From assembly GCA_017942005.1 (NCBI GenBank), contig JAGAVJ010000014.1:36390-100389 (forward strand): DNA of 64,000 nucleotides, read 5' to 3'. Of this stretch, positions 53,318-61,232 are shown piece by piece. The position numbers and the translations under genes are program-made. How positions within the stretch are numbered: the stretch's first letter is position 1; each line of letters starts with the position of its first letter. Source of the DNA: Clostridia bacterium (lineage in GTDB: Bacteria > Bacillota > Clostridia > Oscillospirales > CAG-272). The notes beneath the pieces were generated by a model. It saw nothing but the letters and a program-made list of their open reading frames with translations, made no database searches and was not told the origin of the DNA.

Positions 53318-54025
53318 TTAACCGGTGTACTTGATAATATTGGAAATGCGCGTTTCCTCTCCGCGCGTGGTCAGAGCAAAGAGCAGCGGTATGACGGTGT
53401 CCGACCGGATATCCGGGCGGAAGGTGCCGTTGTTCTGATAGATGGCATAACGGACAACATAGTATTGCGTAGATTCATTAGGAGAAACAACGACTGTATC
53501 CGCGGCGCGGTAGTCGACGGAGAAGCCGTAAAGCTTCTGTTTGGTAAACGGTTCTGTGGGAATCGGCAGATTGTGCGGATCCTCTGTGTAGGAGTCCCAG
53601 AAAAAATCCGGGTAGGACGTATAGTCGCCGTTTACAAGACAGCGAAAATACTGCTGGAAAAAGACCAGACCTGCGCCGTAGTAGGAGCCGTCTTCATCCA
53701 GTGCGACGGTAGAGGACTGCGCACCGTTGATATATTCGATGTCCCGATTTTTTGCAAGGTAGCCCGCGTTCTCATAGATGTTTTCTTCAAAATCCGCTGG
53801 CGCAAAAGTAATGTCAAGCGGTTCAAAGCGCTGTTCCTCACCGGAATAACGGTATGCATAGTATTCCCCATTGACCGCCATTTCATAAATGACTGCACCG
53901 GCAATCCATACAATCAGCAGAATAAAGATCAGCGCAAGCGCCAATAGAAATTTTTTTGCGGGTGAAAGCTGCTTCCATTTTGCTGCGACGGATTTTTTTT
54001 GTTTTTTTGTTTTCTGATGTTGCAA
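53318..54025 (-). CDS. Single-pass membrane protein of unknown function
   Basis: The 235-residue protein has a Lys-rich cytoplasmic start (KTKKQKKSVAAKWK), one membrane helix (KFLLALALIFILLIVWIAGAVI) and a ~185-residue extracytoplasmic domain with many Tyr and Asp. I recognise no family. TTG 54025 is taken as start because AAAGGAA lies about 11 nt upstream and no ATG precedes the membrane helix. It is the first gene of the operon with nfeD (27 nt) and the SPFH gene. Confidence 0.75.
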   Translation of the reverse strand: MQHQKTKKQKKSVAAKWKQLSPAKKFLLALALIFILLIVWIAGAVIYEMAVNGEYYAYRYSGEEQRFEPLDITFAPADFEENIYENAGYLAKNRDIEYINGAQSSTVALDEDGSYYGAGLVFFQQYFRCLVNGDYTSYPDFFWDSYTEDPHNLPIPTEPFTKQKLYGFSVDYRAADTVVVSPNESTQYYVVRYAIYQNNGTFRPDIRSDTVIPLLFALTTRGEETRISNIIKYTG

Positions 54026-54067
54026 GCGTCAGATGTTCCTTTCCTTAAATGGTATCAAAAAGAACAG

Positions 54068-54111
54068 AAAAGGACCGCGTGAGCGTATTCCATGCGGTCC
54101 TTTTTTTGTTG
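54068..54111. terminator. Bidirectional terminator
   Basis: AAAAGGACCGC...GCGGTCCTTTTTTT, downstream of the isomerase-like gene on the minus strand and upstream of the SPFH operon. Confidence 0.82.
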
Positions 54112-54180
54112 TATTGCGGTGTATGCAGGGAGACAAATATTATCCCTTGGGGACCGTCATCCTACAAACCAACGGCAATA

Positions 54181-55041
54181 TTACATTTCGATAAACTTCT
54201 TCAGATTTGCAAGACCCCAGGAAATGCCGAGGAGATTGTCTTCACAGCCTTCAAATTCGATGGAGACGAATCCGTCATAGCCGTTCTTCTTCAGTGTCTG
54301 GATGCTCTGGCAGATGTGCGCATCTCCATGACCGACGATGGTGCCGCGGAGATAGTCGCCTGCACGGGTCTGGAACCAGCCTGCACCAGGATTGACTTCC
54401 ATGCCGCTCTTCTTAAAGAAGTCCTTTGCATGAACATGCTTTGCATACGGAGCCATGATGGCAACGGACTTCCACGGGTCTTCATCTGCACACATAAAGT
54501 TGCCAAGGTCGACCAGTGCACCAAAGTTCGGATGTGCAACGGTGTTGATCAGCTTTTCGACGCGGTTTGCATCCTGAGAGAAGTAGCCGTGGTTTTCGGT
54601 CATAGTGCCGACACCCTTCTGCTCTGCATACTTGGTTACTTCACGGATGGCATCTGCCATGGTGGGCAGACAGTCGTCGTAGCCGATGGAATATTTCTTG
54701 TTTCTGGGCTGGCTTGCAACGTCGTGACGCATATTTGCAACACCCAGTGCGGCAGCCTTGTCAACAAGACCCTTTACGCGGGCAACTTCCGCTGCGGTAT
54801 CGCCGTGGCAGCCGTTGATGAAGTCTGCACCAACACAGAAGGATGCGCGGGCAAGACCCTTTTCTGCTGCATATTCGCCGATTTTCTTCAGCTCGTCCAA
54901 ATCAACGTCATTGGACCAGCCGCTTTCTACAAATTCGATGCCTTCAAAGCCCATTTCCACAGCCTTGTCGATGATACCGTAAATACCGAGTTTTTCTACA
55001 TAGCCGCCGAAGCTGTATGTGCTGACACTTGTTTTTAACAT
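54181..55041 (-). CDS. Sugar phosphate isomerase/epimerase-like (xylose isomerase TIM barrel)
   Basis: The 286-residue AP-endonuclease-2/xylose-isomerase-like barrel has GIIDKAVEMGFEGIEFVESG, VGTMTENHGYFSQ with a metal-ligand Glu, GALVDLGNFMCADED, AKHVHAKDFF with the metal His, and GFVSIEFEG with the final Glu. Family members isomerise or epimerise sugars or inositol intermediates using a divalent metal. The substrate is unknown. It has its own promoter and terminator and AAAGGAACGG 11 nt before the ATG. Confidence 0.88.
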   Translation of the reverse strand: MLKTSVSTYSFGGYVEKLGIYGIIDKAVEMGFEGIEFVESGWSNDVDLDELKKIGEYAAEKGLARASFCVGADFINGCHGDTAAEVARVKGLVDKAAALGVANMRHDVASQPRNKKYSIGYDDCLPTMADAIREVTKYAEQKGVGTMTENHGYFSQDANRVEKLINTVAHPNFGALVDLGNFMCADEDPWKSVAIMAPYAKHVHAKDFFKKSGMEVNPGAGWFQTRAGDYLRGTIVGHGDAHICQSIQTLKKNGYDGFVSIEFEGCEDNLLGISWGLANLKKFIEM

Positions 55042-55090
55042 AGATAGATACCGTTCCTTTCATATAGGGATACAACTTTTTTCGTCTACC

Positions 55091-55119
55091 ATTGTACCAT
55101 AAAAACACCGTTTTGTAAA
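55091..55119 (-). promoter_or_regulatory. Sigma-A promoter of the isomerase-like gene
   Basis: Minus strand TTTACA (55119-55114), 17 nt, TACAAT (55096-55091), about 50 nt before ATG 55041. Confidence 0.72.
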
Positions 55120-55281
55120 GCAATTTTAAAAAATTTATCTGCAAAACAGAAAAAATTTTTTACCCGAAGAAAAAGCGAAAAGCAAGAATTTTTTCCATAT
55201 GGTTTACCAAAACCACTTCGGTAAAAATCATCTTCACAAAAAAGGTTTTTCTATGGATTCGTCGAACTTATGTTATTTTAT

Positions 55282-55778
55282 TTAAAAGGTATTGGCGTTT
55301 TCATAGGAAGCAATATAGTCCTCAATCGCCTTTTGCACCTTGGATTCCTTCTTTTCATAGGAGGAAGCAAAGCTGTCCTTGCGCTGTGCAATGGAGTCCT
55401 TTAACGTGGTATAGATATTGCCCAAATTGGCGAGATATCCCATGTCCCAGATACGATTGCGGAAGACGATATCCAGCATTTCCGAGGAGCTTTCGTCCCG
55501 CTGGTATTTGTTCTTGAGGGTTTCCTCATAGTAAACATCAGTTACAGAACGATGGCTTTCCTCTGCGAGCGCTTCCAGTATAAAGCCGGAAAATTCAGGG
55601 TCCTGTGCAGAGGTGGGAACGGCATACATCGCGGCGCCGTGGTATACATAGGAGCAGTAGTCCGACTGGTTTTCATCGTATTTCGGCGTCGGAAGCATCC
55701 GTGCTGCTGTCCGAGCATGCTGCCATGCCGGATACTGCCAGCAGCGCTGCAAGTCCTAAGAGTAGTTGTTTTTTCATG
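55282..55778 (-). pseudogene. Solute-binding lipoprotein remnant with large internal deletion
   Basis: ATG 55778 encodes an intact lipoprotein signal (MKKQLLLGLAALLAVSGM-AAC, Cys21, then SDSSTDAS) and then runs into a stop. In a shifted frame the sequence resumes at MLPTPKYDENQ and continues to a normal C-terminus with EETLKNKYQRDESSSEMLDI, the signature of the intact paralogues. About 340 central residues (~1 kb) are missing and the frame is broken at the junction near 55690-55700. The structured leader upstream is retained. Confidence 0.85.
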
Positions 55779-56060
55779 ATGATAATCATGACTTCGCCAA
55801 AACGAAGCCGCCTTTCAAAAAATAAAATGTTCTTGGATAAGCAATTGTAAAACTCCGTTTTACAATTGCTTACATCGGACTGATGAAGCTTGCTGAATCA
55901 GTGTAATGACGCAGTCCGATGGCTCCCCTTGGTCGCTTTAAAGGTGTCTTTTTTGGCGGGAATACCCGCACGACATAAGACGTTGAACGTCTTATGTCAT
56001 AACGACGCATTTATTGATATATTGCCCTACGGGCAATATGAAATGAAAAGTTCCCGGATG
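55779..56060 (-). promoter_or_regulatory. Highly structured leader of the lipoprotein pseudogene
   Basis: Minus strand: hairpins ATATTGCCcgtaGGGCAATAT, CATAAGACGTtcaACGTCTTATG, a long stem CATCGGACTG...CAGTCCGATG, and AAGCAATTGTAAAAC...GTTTTACAATTGCTT. Then come GAAAGGC (55817-55811), GGCTTCG-ttttgg-CGAAGTC (55810-55791), a 12-nt spacer and ATG 55778. It ends in the same SD-hairpin-start design, with more upstream hairpins than any other copy. No gene lies in 55779-56181. Confidence 0.65.
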
Positions 56061-56099
56061 AAAAATCTGAAAAAGTCTATTTTATATTCTACCCAAAGA

Positions 56100-56152
56100 T
56101 CAAAAAGTTTTTTGGGGGATTGGGGGCTTTTTTTCAAAAAAGCCCCCAAAAT
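56100..56152. repeat. REP-like AAAAGTTTTTTGGGG element
   Basis: AAAAAGTTTTTTGGGGG followed by a hairpin TTGGGGGCTTTTTTT...AAAAGCCCCCAA. It is nearly the same arrangement as 51713-51760, placed just downstream of trmO. Confidence 0.6.
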
Positions 56153-56181
56153 CACACCTATATACAATATCCCGCCGCTGC

Positions 56182-56895
56182 TTACTGCGGCGGCGCAGAC
56201 AATACTTCGCATACGGTAAGTACGCCATCGCATACGGTGAAACGGATTTCATATGCGCCATACGTCATACCGTAGATGCGCTGCGGGTCGTCCTGATAGG
56301 AAGGACGCGGGTCCTCAGACAAAATGGCAGTAATCACCTCCCGATCGGCGGGAGCAATCTGTGCAAGAAGCGGCCCCGGAAACTCCACCGTCAGCGCATA
56401 GTCTTTTTTCGCATCGGCAAACCCGCCGACAGCGTTTGGGTGGCTGTCGGTAAACGGAAGATACGGCTTGATATCGAAAATGGGTGTGCCGTCGAGCAGA
56501 TCGGCGCCGCGAATATGCAGAACCGGCCCGCGCACCTCTTCAAAGGTGATGCGTTCCAGTTCAACGGAGGACAGTCCAATGGCGTTGGGACGGTAGGGGG
56601 AACGTGTTGCAAAGACGCCCATTCGCGTGTTGCCGCCAAGCCGCGGCGGACGTACCGTCGGGGACCACGCGCCCCCTTCCCGTACCGCCTTTGAAAACTG
56701 CCAGATCAGCCACAAATGAGAGTACCCCTCCAGACCGCGCACTGCGTCAGGGGTGCGGTATTCCGGTTCAAAAACGATTTCTGCGGACAGTCCGGGGACA
56801 AGTCCGCTTTGGCGCGGGATACCGAACTTGCTTTTGAATGCGGTATGGATGCGTGCAATGACGCGCAGCGTATAGGTCGCTTGATCAGAGGTCAT
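56182..56895 (-). CDS. trmO: tRNA (N6-threonylcarbamoyladenosine37-N6)-methyltransferase TrmO
   Basis: The 237-residue TsaA/TrmO protein has VIARIHTAFKSKFGIPRQSG, LEGYSHLWLIWQF, RPPRLGGNTRMGVFATRSPY and RPNAIGLSSVEL, the SAM-binding beta-barrel signatures, and a C-terminal DPRPSYQDDPQRIYGM domain. It methylates t6A37 of tRNA-Thr using SAM. Its ATG (56895) overlaps the end of the glycyl radical enzyme gene by 11 nt, so the two are translated from one message. Confidence 0.93.
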   Translation of the reverse strand: MTSDQATYTLRVIARIHTAFKSKFGIPRQSGLVPGLSAEIVFEPEYRTPDAVRGLEGYSHLWLIWQFSKAVREGGAWSPTVRPPRLGGNTRMGVFATRSPYRPNAIGLSSVELERITFEEVRGPVLHIRGADLLDGTPIFDIKPYLPFTDSHPNAVGGFADAKKDYALTVEFPGPLLAQIAPADREVITAILSEDPRPSYQDDPQRIYGMTYGAYEIRFTVCDGVLTVCEVLSAPPQ

Positions 56896-58882
56896 GGATG
56901 TTGCGCTCCAAAACGGTTTTCTTTAATGCGGGGGACAGGCGGTTAAAGTATTCGGAATAGCCGCCGACGCGCACGATTAAGTCTTCATGGGACTCGGGGT
57001 GGATCATGGCGTCCTGTAGGGTTTCGGCACTGGTGACCGTGACCTGTACCTGAAGGCCGCCTTTTTCAAAGTAACCCAGAACCAATGCGCGGAGCAGCAC
57101 AGGGTCTTCTGCGATGCGCTTTGCTACCGTCAGGTTAAGTACGGTCATGCCCATTGCGAGATGCTGCGGAAGCTTTGCGGCAGAGGAGAGCATGGCGGTC
57201 GGACCTTTGACCGCCTTTCCGCGCAGTGCGGCAACGGAGTCGCAGGTGGGATCACCGCGCTTTCTGCCGTCCGGGGTAGGACCGACAGCCGCCCCCGTCA
57301 TTTCATACCGCAGGAACTGATGCTCGGTCAGTGTAAAGGCATCGATAAAATCATCCTTGCCGCGTGCCTGATAAACGGAATAGATGCGTTTGGTATACGC
57401 CGCTGCCATTTGGTCGACCTCCGCATTGTCCGTGCCGTAACAGGGGCAGGATTTCAAAATGGCGATGAATGCATCGTCTTCCTTTGCAAGGTTTGCAAGG
57501 AATTCTTCCGGGGTAAAGCGCTTCTCATCATAGACCAGCGTTTTGACCGCCGCGAGGGAGTCGAAAACGTTGACCAGTCCCGAATCGGAGTTCATGGTCC
57601 AAGTATATCTGGCGCCGCCTGCGTTGTAATCTTTGCCGCGGTCGATACAGTCGTCAAAGAACAGGGTGCGCATCGGGTTGGGCAGATGTTCTGCATAATA
57701 ATGATACCGCGAGGACAGGCGGTCGAGCAGCGCGTTGATTTCTTTGCAGGTGACCTCGCACAGTCCTTCATAGAATTCTTCAAAGGTACATGCGGTCGGA
57801 AGCGCCCGATGGAGATAATGCTCAAAAATGGCAAGCAGATTGACATCATCATCCGTGCCGCCTGCACGGGTCAAGCCTTCCAAATTGGTTTCCGTACAGC
57901 CGCAGCCGCAGAACCAACCGAGGGATTCTTCCGGAATCTGTGGGAGATATGCCGCTATCATATCATGGATTCCCCTCTCATTGTAAAAGGAAGGATTGGT
58001 GCTGCCGGAACAGAGCATCTCGGAAGCAAGCTTCCAAAGGGAGTGCGGCATATCCGCTGTGACACGCAATTCCAGCAGCGGTCTGCGTTTTCCTTCGACG
58101 GCACGCAGCGCCTGTTCTGTGACCGCGTTGTATTCCGGTCCCAGCGTACATGACCACATATCAACGGCATCAATATTTTCAAACAGCTGTGCAATGACAG
58201 GGGTGAGGTCTTCTCCACGGTAAAGATACCCGAGTCCGCGGTCGATGCATCCCAGATTGTCGCATCCGTCTAAATAAAAAATCCAGTTCCAGGCAACAAG
58301 ACCTTCATAATAGGTTTGTGCCGGTGCAAAGGGGACATGGGTCATCGCGTCGATCAGCGCTGCCGGCGCATCGGTGGTGCGCAGGTAATCCACACAGCGC
58401 GATAGATATCCTTCGATGGCATCAAGCAGACCGATGACGGCGCAGCGGAAGTCCGCGTCTCCGGCGCTGTGCTTTGCACGTTCGCGGTAAGAGGCAAGTC
58501 CTTCCATGATAATCCGGTGATAATTCGGGGAACCGTGCAGCCAGCCGCCCGGCCACCCGTTTTCTGCAAAGAATGCGTCGCAGGCGTCACATGCTGCGAT
58601 GGCTTCCTCACCAAATCCGGAATCCAGACACTTCTGCCGCATCCGTGCGCCGTCATAGATAAAGGTCATGGCATACTGCGGGCGGAGCGCGCAATCCGTT
58701 TTTAAATAGTCCGCACCGTGCGGATACAGAAGGTCGCCTGTATGGTATACCGTCGGCGCTAACGCTTGAAACCATGCGGTATATGCAGCGCAGTGGCGGC
58801 AGAAAATGCTTTTTGTTTCATCCGAAAATAACCCCATTGCATAGGGTTCGCCGATGGCTGCAAACAGTTCTGCTTTTGTCAT
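56885..58882 (-). CDS. Glycyl radical enzyme (PFL-like)
   Basis: The 665-residue anaerobic radical enzyme has the active-site Cys about 329 in WFCGCGCTETN and the glycyl-radical loop at the C-terminus (VRVGGYSEYFNRLSP, Gly about 641). It is shorter than pyruvate formate-lyase or diol dehydratases (~760-800 residues), and the usual GCVE motif is GCTE. Substrate residues therefore differ, and the reaction cannot be named. Such enzymes need a radical-SAM activase, and none is encoded in the window. ATG 58882 is chosen for GGAAAGGA about 11 nt upstream; the frame extends further upstream without support. It overlaps trmO by 11 nt. Confidence 0.85.
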   Translation of the reverse strand: MTKAELFAAIGEPYAMGLFSDETKSIFCRHCAAYTAWFQALAPTVYHTGDLLYPHGADYLKTDCALRPQYAMTFIYDGARMRQKCLDSGFGEEAIAACDACDAFFAENGWPGGWLHGSPNYHRIIMEGLASYRERAKHSAGDADFRCAVIGLLDAIEGYLSRCVDYLRTTDAPAALIDAMTHVPFAPAQTYYEGLVAWNWIFYLDGCDNLGCIDRGLGYLYRGEDLTPVIAQLFENIDAVDMWSCTLGPEYNAVTEQALRAVEGKRRPLLELRVTADMPHSLWKLASEMLCSGSTNPSFYNERGIHDMIAAYLPQIPEESLGWFCGCGCTETNLEGLTRAGGTDDDVNLLAIFEHYLHRALPTACTFEEFYEGLCEVTCKEINALLDRLSSRYHYYAEHLPNPMRTLFFDDCIDRGKDYNAGGARYTWTMNSDSGLVNVFDSLAAVKTLVYDEKRFTPEEFLANLAKEDDAFIAILKSCPCYGTDNAEVDQMAAAYTKRIYSVYQARGKDDFIDAFTLTEHQFLRYEMTGAAVGPTPDGRKRGDPTCDSVAALRGKAVKGPTAMLSSAAKLPQHLAMGMTVLNLTVAKRIAEDPVLLRALVLGYFEKGGLQVQVTVTSAETLQDAMIHPESHEDLIVRVGGYSEYFNRLSPALKKTVLERNIHDL

Positions 58883-59017
58883 ATGCTGTGAAATCCTTTC
58901 CTTTGGGAGTTGTGACGCACCTGCAGGACGGACATCGTTGCTTTTCAAGCAGCGAAAGTCATTTTCCGCAGTGTGTCTTTTCTCATGGCAGGGTACGCCG
59001 GTTATTGAAAATCTGTA

Positions 59018-60562
59018 TCAGTCTTCTTTATTTTCATTATATTGGGTAATCAGCCTCTCAAGCTTTTTATTCATCGACTTTTGTCTCTTTGCCAGCTCTG
59101 TTGTATAGGATGCAGAGCTTTGATCAAACAGCGTGCGGAAGATTTCCAAATAATCGTTAATCTGAGGGCTGAATGCATAGCAGAAATTCTGTGTGATGGA
59201 ATCGTGCAGCAAATCGATCATTGCGGCAGTGCTTTCATCACGTGCATATTTTACCTTCATTGCAGATTCAAAATAGGTCTTCATGGATGTATTATGGCTC
59301 ATGGAACAAAGCGCTTCCAAAACCGTGCATACGGTATCAGGGACCTGACATGTGGTCGGGATTGCGCCGACCTCTGCGGTATCGTGGGCAACGGACCGAT
59401 AAGACTCTATAGACTCATCAAATTTCGGAATCGGCAGAATGCCATAGTCGTCTTTCATATCGCGCAGGTCCTTAACGGCTGCAAGGTAATCGTTTAAGAA
59501 CAGCTGCTGACGGTTCGCAAAGGCGGCGCGCTGGTTTTGATAATACTGTGCCTCATCGACGCCTTGCACCGTAGCATAGTTGAACGTCGTCTTCGGCTCA
59601 AAATAGTTAGATACAATCTTCTCCATCAGCGCATTGATCTGCGGATTTTCAACGTTCAGCACAGGGAAGCCGGCGGAATCGCGCTCCACAAAGACAATGC
59701 CGGAGCCAAATACCTGCGCGTCCATGTAGTTGCGGGACAAATTCATGGAAAACAGGTCGCCCTCATCTACTTTTCCGTTGCCGTTGACATCGGAATAGAA
59801 ATCTTTGATATATTTACCGAGTTCATCGACGGTCCATTTCCCGTCAAATGCGGTTTGATACAGATCATTTGCACTTTCATAGTGCTCCTCATACATTGCC
59901 TTGTTAAAAAAGATAGCGGAAGAGGTTTCCACAACGTCTAAGAAATAATCGCCCGCGACAAGATAACGTGCGTCCGTGCCAAGCTGCAGATGCTCCATAT
60001 ATTCGTTCCACCAATAATTCTGCGAAAAATCATTGATTGTGTTTTCGTTGAAATTATACAGCATATTTTCTGCTGCGATCTTCAAAAGTCCGTATTGCTG
60101 ATCCACGAATAAATCGAAAACATCTTCTCCTGACATGATCAGCTTTTGGGTCGAATTAAATACGTCAGAGTAGATATATTCTTCTACCGTATATTCAAAT
60201 TCGACGTTCAAACGCTCCTCTACCGCTTTATTGCGTTCCAGGATTGCATCATGAACGATATCTCCGTCCGATTCCGTCGGACCCATGACGAACATTTCGG
60301 CGCCGTATTGCGTTTGATCAAAGCTGTTTACCCGAATTCGGATTTTCTGACCGCCAAAATCGGTACCTTCGGGAATGGCGTCTAAAATTTTCTTTTCCTC
60401 TTCTTCTGTTTCCGCTTCGGTGACCGCAGTGTCATTCTGCGGCTGCGTGGTTTTTCCTTCATTTGAGGAGGAACCGTTATTACCGCAGGAGGACAGGCAT
60501 GCGGAAGCTGCAAACAGTATGCACAACCATGCTGCGTTCATTCGTTTGGTCGTTGTTTTCAT
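59018..60562 (-). CDS. Extracellular solute-binding lipoprotein (paralogue 3)
   Basis: The 514-residue protein has a lipoprotein signal with LSSC and Cys26 lipidated, followed by an acidic Asn/Thr/Glu linker. Shared family blocks are SQNYWWNEYMEHLQLG, FDGKWTVDELGKYI, YGILPIPKFDES and AMKVKYARDESTAAMIDLL, plus the EF-hand-like loop DVNGNGKVDEGDLF. It is a likely sugar receptor of an ABC transporter whose permease lies elsewhere. AAAGGAAA precedes ATG 60562. The glycyl radical enzyme gene follows at 135 nt and may be co-transcribed. Confidence 0.88.
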   Translation of the reverse strand: MKTTTKRMNAAWLCILFAASACLSSCGNNGSSSNEGKTTQPQNDTAVTEAETEEEEKKILDAIPEGTDFGGQKIRIRVNSFDQTQYGAEMFVMGPTESDGDIVHDAILERNKAVEERLNVEFEYTVEEYIYSDVFNSTQKLIMSGEDVFDLFVDQQYGLLKIAAENMLYNFNENTINDFSQNYWWNEYMEHLQLGTDARYLVAGDYFLDVVETSSAIFFNKAMYEEHYESANDLYQTAFDGKWTVDELGKYIKDFYSDVNGNGKVDEGDLFSMNLSRNYMDAQVFGSGIVFVERDSAGFPVLNVENPQINALMEKIVSNYFEPKTTFNYATVQGVDEAQYYQNQRAAFANRQQLFLNDYLAAVKDLRDMKDDYGILPIPKFDESIESYRSVAHDTAEVGAIPTTCQVPDTVCTVLEALCSMSHNTSMKTYFESAMKVKYARDESTAAMIDLLHDSITQNFCYAFSPQINDYLEIFRTLFDQSSASYTTELAKRQKSMNKKLERLITQYNENKED

Positions 60563-60661
60563 GGATGATTTCCTTTCTGTTTTTTATGAATATTTTAATG
60601 TCCCAACAGGAACATAAGGATAGACCAGCCGATAGAGTCCACTTCGCTGTAATTTTGTTCT

Positions 60662-60690
60662 ATTATATCACATATTGTTCACAATTTCAA
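60662..60690 (-). promoter_or_regulatory. Sigma-A promoter of binding lipoprotein 3
   Basis: Minus strand TTGAAA (60690-60685), 17 nt, TATAAT (60667-60662), 100 nt before the start. Confidence 0.75.
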
Positions 60691-60780
60691 TGCTTTTTTA
60701 AATTTCAATGACTTTATTTCAGCAGTGTTATGATAGATGTGAGACCAATCAATTTATATGCAATCGTTTCTTTATTGATA

Positions 60781-60809
60781 TTGACAAAATTCAGACGATA
60801 TGGTACAAT
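60781..60809 (+). promoter_or_regulatory. Sigma-A promoter of the 50-residue peptide gene
   Basis: TTGACA (60781-60786), 17 nt, TACAAT (60804-60809), 92 nt before ATG 60902. Confidence 0.75.
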
Positions 60810-60901
60810 AAAATCACTGCAAAGAGCGGTTATGATAGGATATGATCCGCTTTCCATACAGCAGAACCGTATGAAATCCATAGAAAAAAAGGGGGAGCAA
60901 G

Positions 60902-61054
60902 ATGATGAAACGTCGATTTTCCAGCCACATCATGCCGCAGCGCATGGCGAGACAGTTTTTATGGGCATTGGCAGAAGCGTTTTTTCTGTATATCGTTTTT
61001 AAAATAACCGCGGTTAAGGGCGTTGCCATAAGAAAACATGAGAAAACCCAGTAA
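60902..61054 (+). CDS. Small basic membrane peptide, 50 residues
   Basis: Too short for ordinary gene calls, but it has a near-consensus promoter (60781-60809) and GGGGGAG at about 60892-60898 before ATG 60902. The peptide has a basic start (MMKRRFSSHIMPQRMARQF), one hydrophobic segment (LWALAEAFFLYIVF) and a basic tail ending HEKTQ. This suits a single-pass inner-membrane or membrane-active peptide. It lies next to the left end of the conjugative element, so it may belong to either chromosome or element. I recognise no family. Confidence 0.6.
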   Translation: MMKRRFSSHIMPQRMARQFLWALAEAFFLYIVFKITAVKGVAIRKHEKTQ

Positions 61055-61164
61055 AATCAATGTTTTTAAGGGCAGCGGAAAACGGGGCGGCGCAAACAAG
61101 TGAACAACAGCACAGAAAGCGGGCGATGTCGGCAAGGCATCGCCCGTTTCTGCACCCCGGCGAA

Positions 61165-61200
61165 CGCCGCAGATTTTGAAAAAAGTCTGCGGCGTTTTTT
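61165..61200 (+). terminator. Rho-independent terminator at the element's left end
   Basis: CGCCGCAGA...TCTGCGGCG followed by TTTTTT, preceded by another stem GAAAGCGGGCGATG...CATCGCCCGTTTC (61117-61150). It would insulate the element genes from upstream transcription. Confidence 0.8.
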
Positions 61201-61232
61201 CATGTCCCAGACACCGAAAGGAGCGGAAAACC

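Noticed and set aside
54049..55038. A 329-codon plus-strand frame
   Set aside because: Complete antisense shadow of the isomerase-like gene (54181-55041); no SD or family features.
57161..58153. A 330-codon plus-strand frame
   Set aside because: Antisense to the glycyl radical enzyme, whose motifs are unmistakable.
61055..61232. Attachment site of the conjugative element
   Set aside because: With the other end outside the window no direct repeat can be compared, so no att core can be called.
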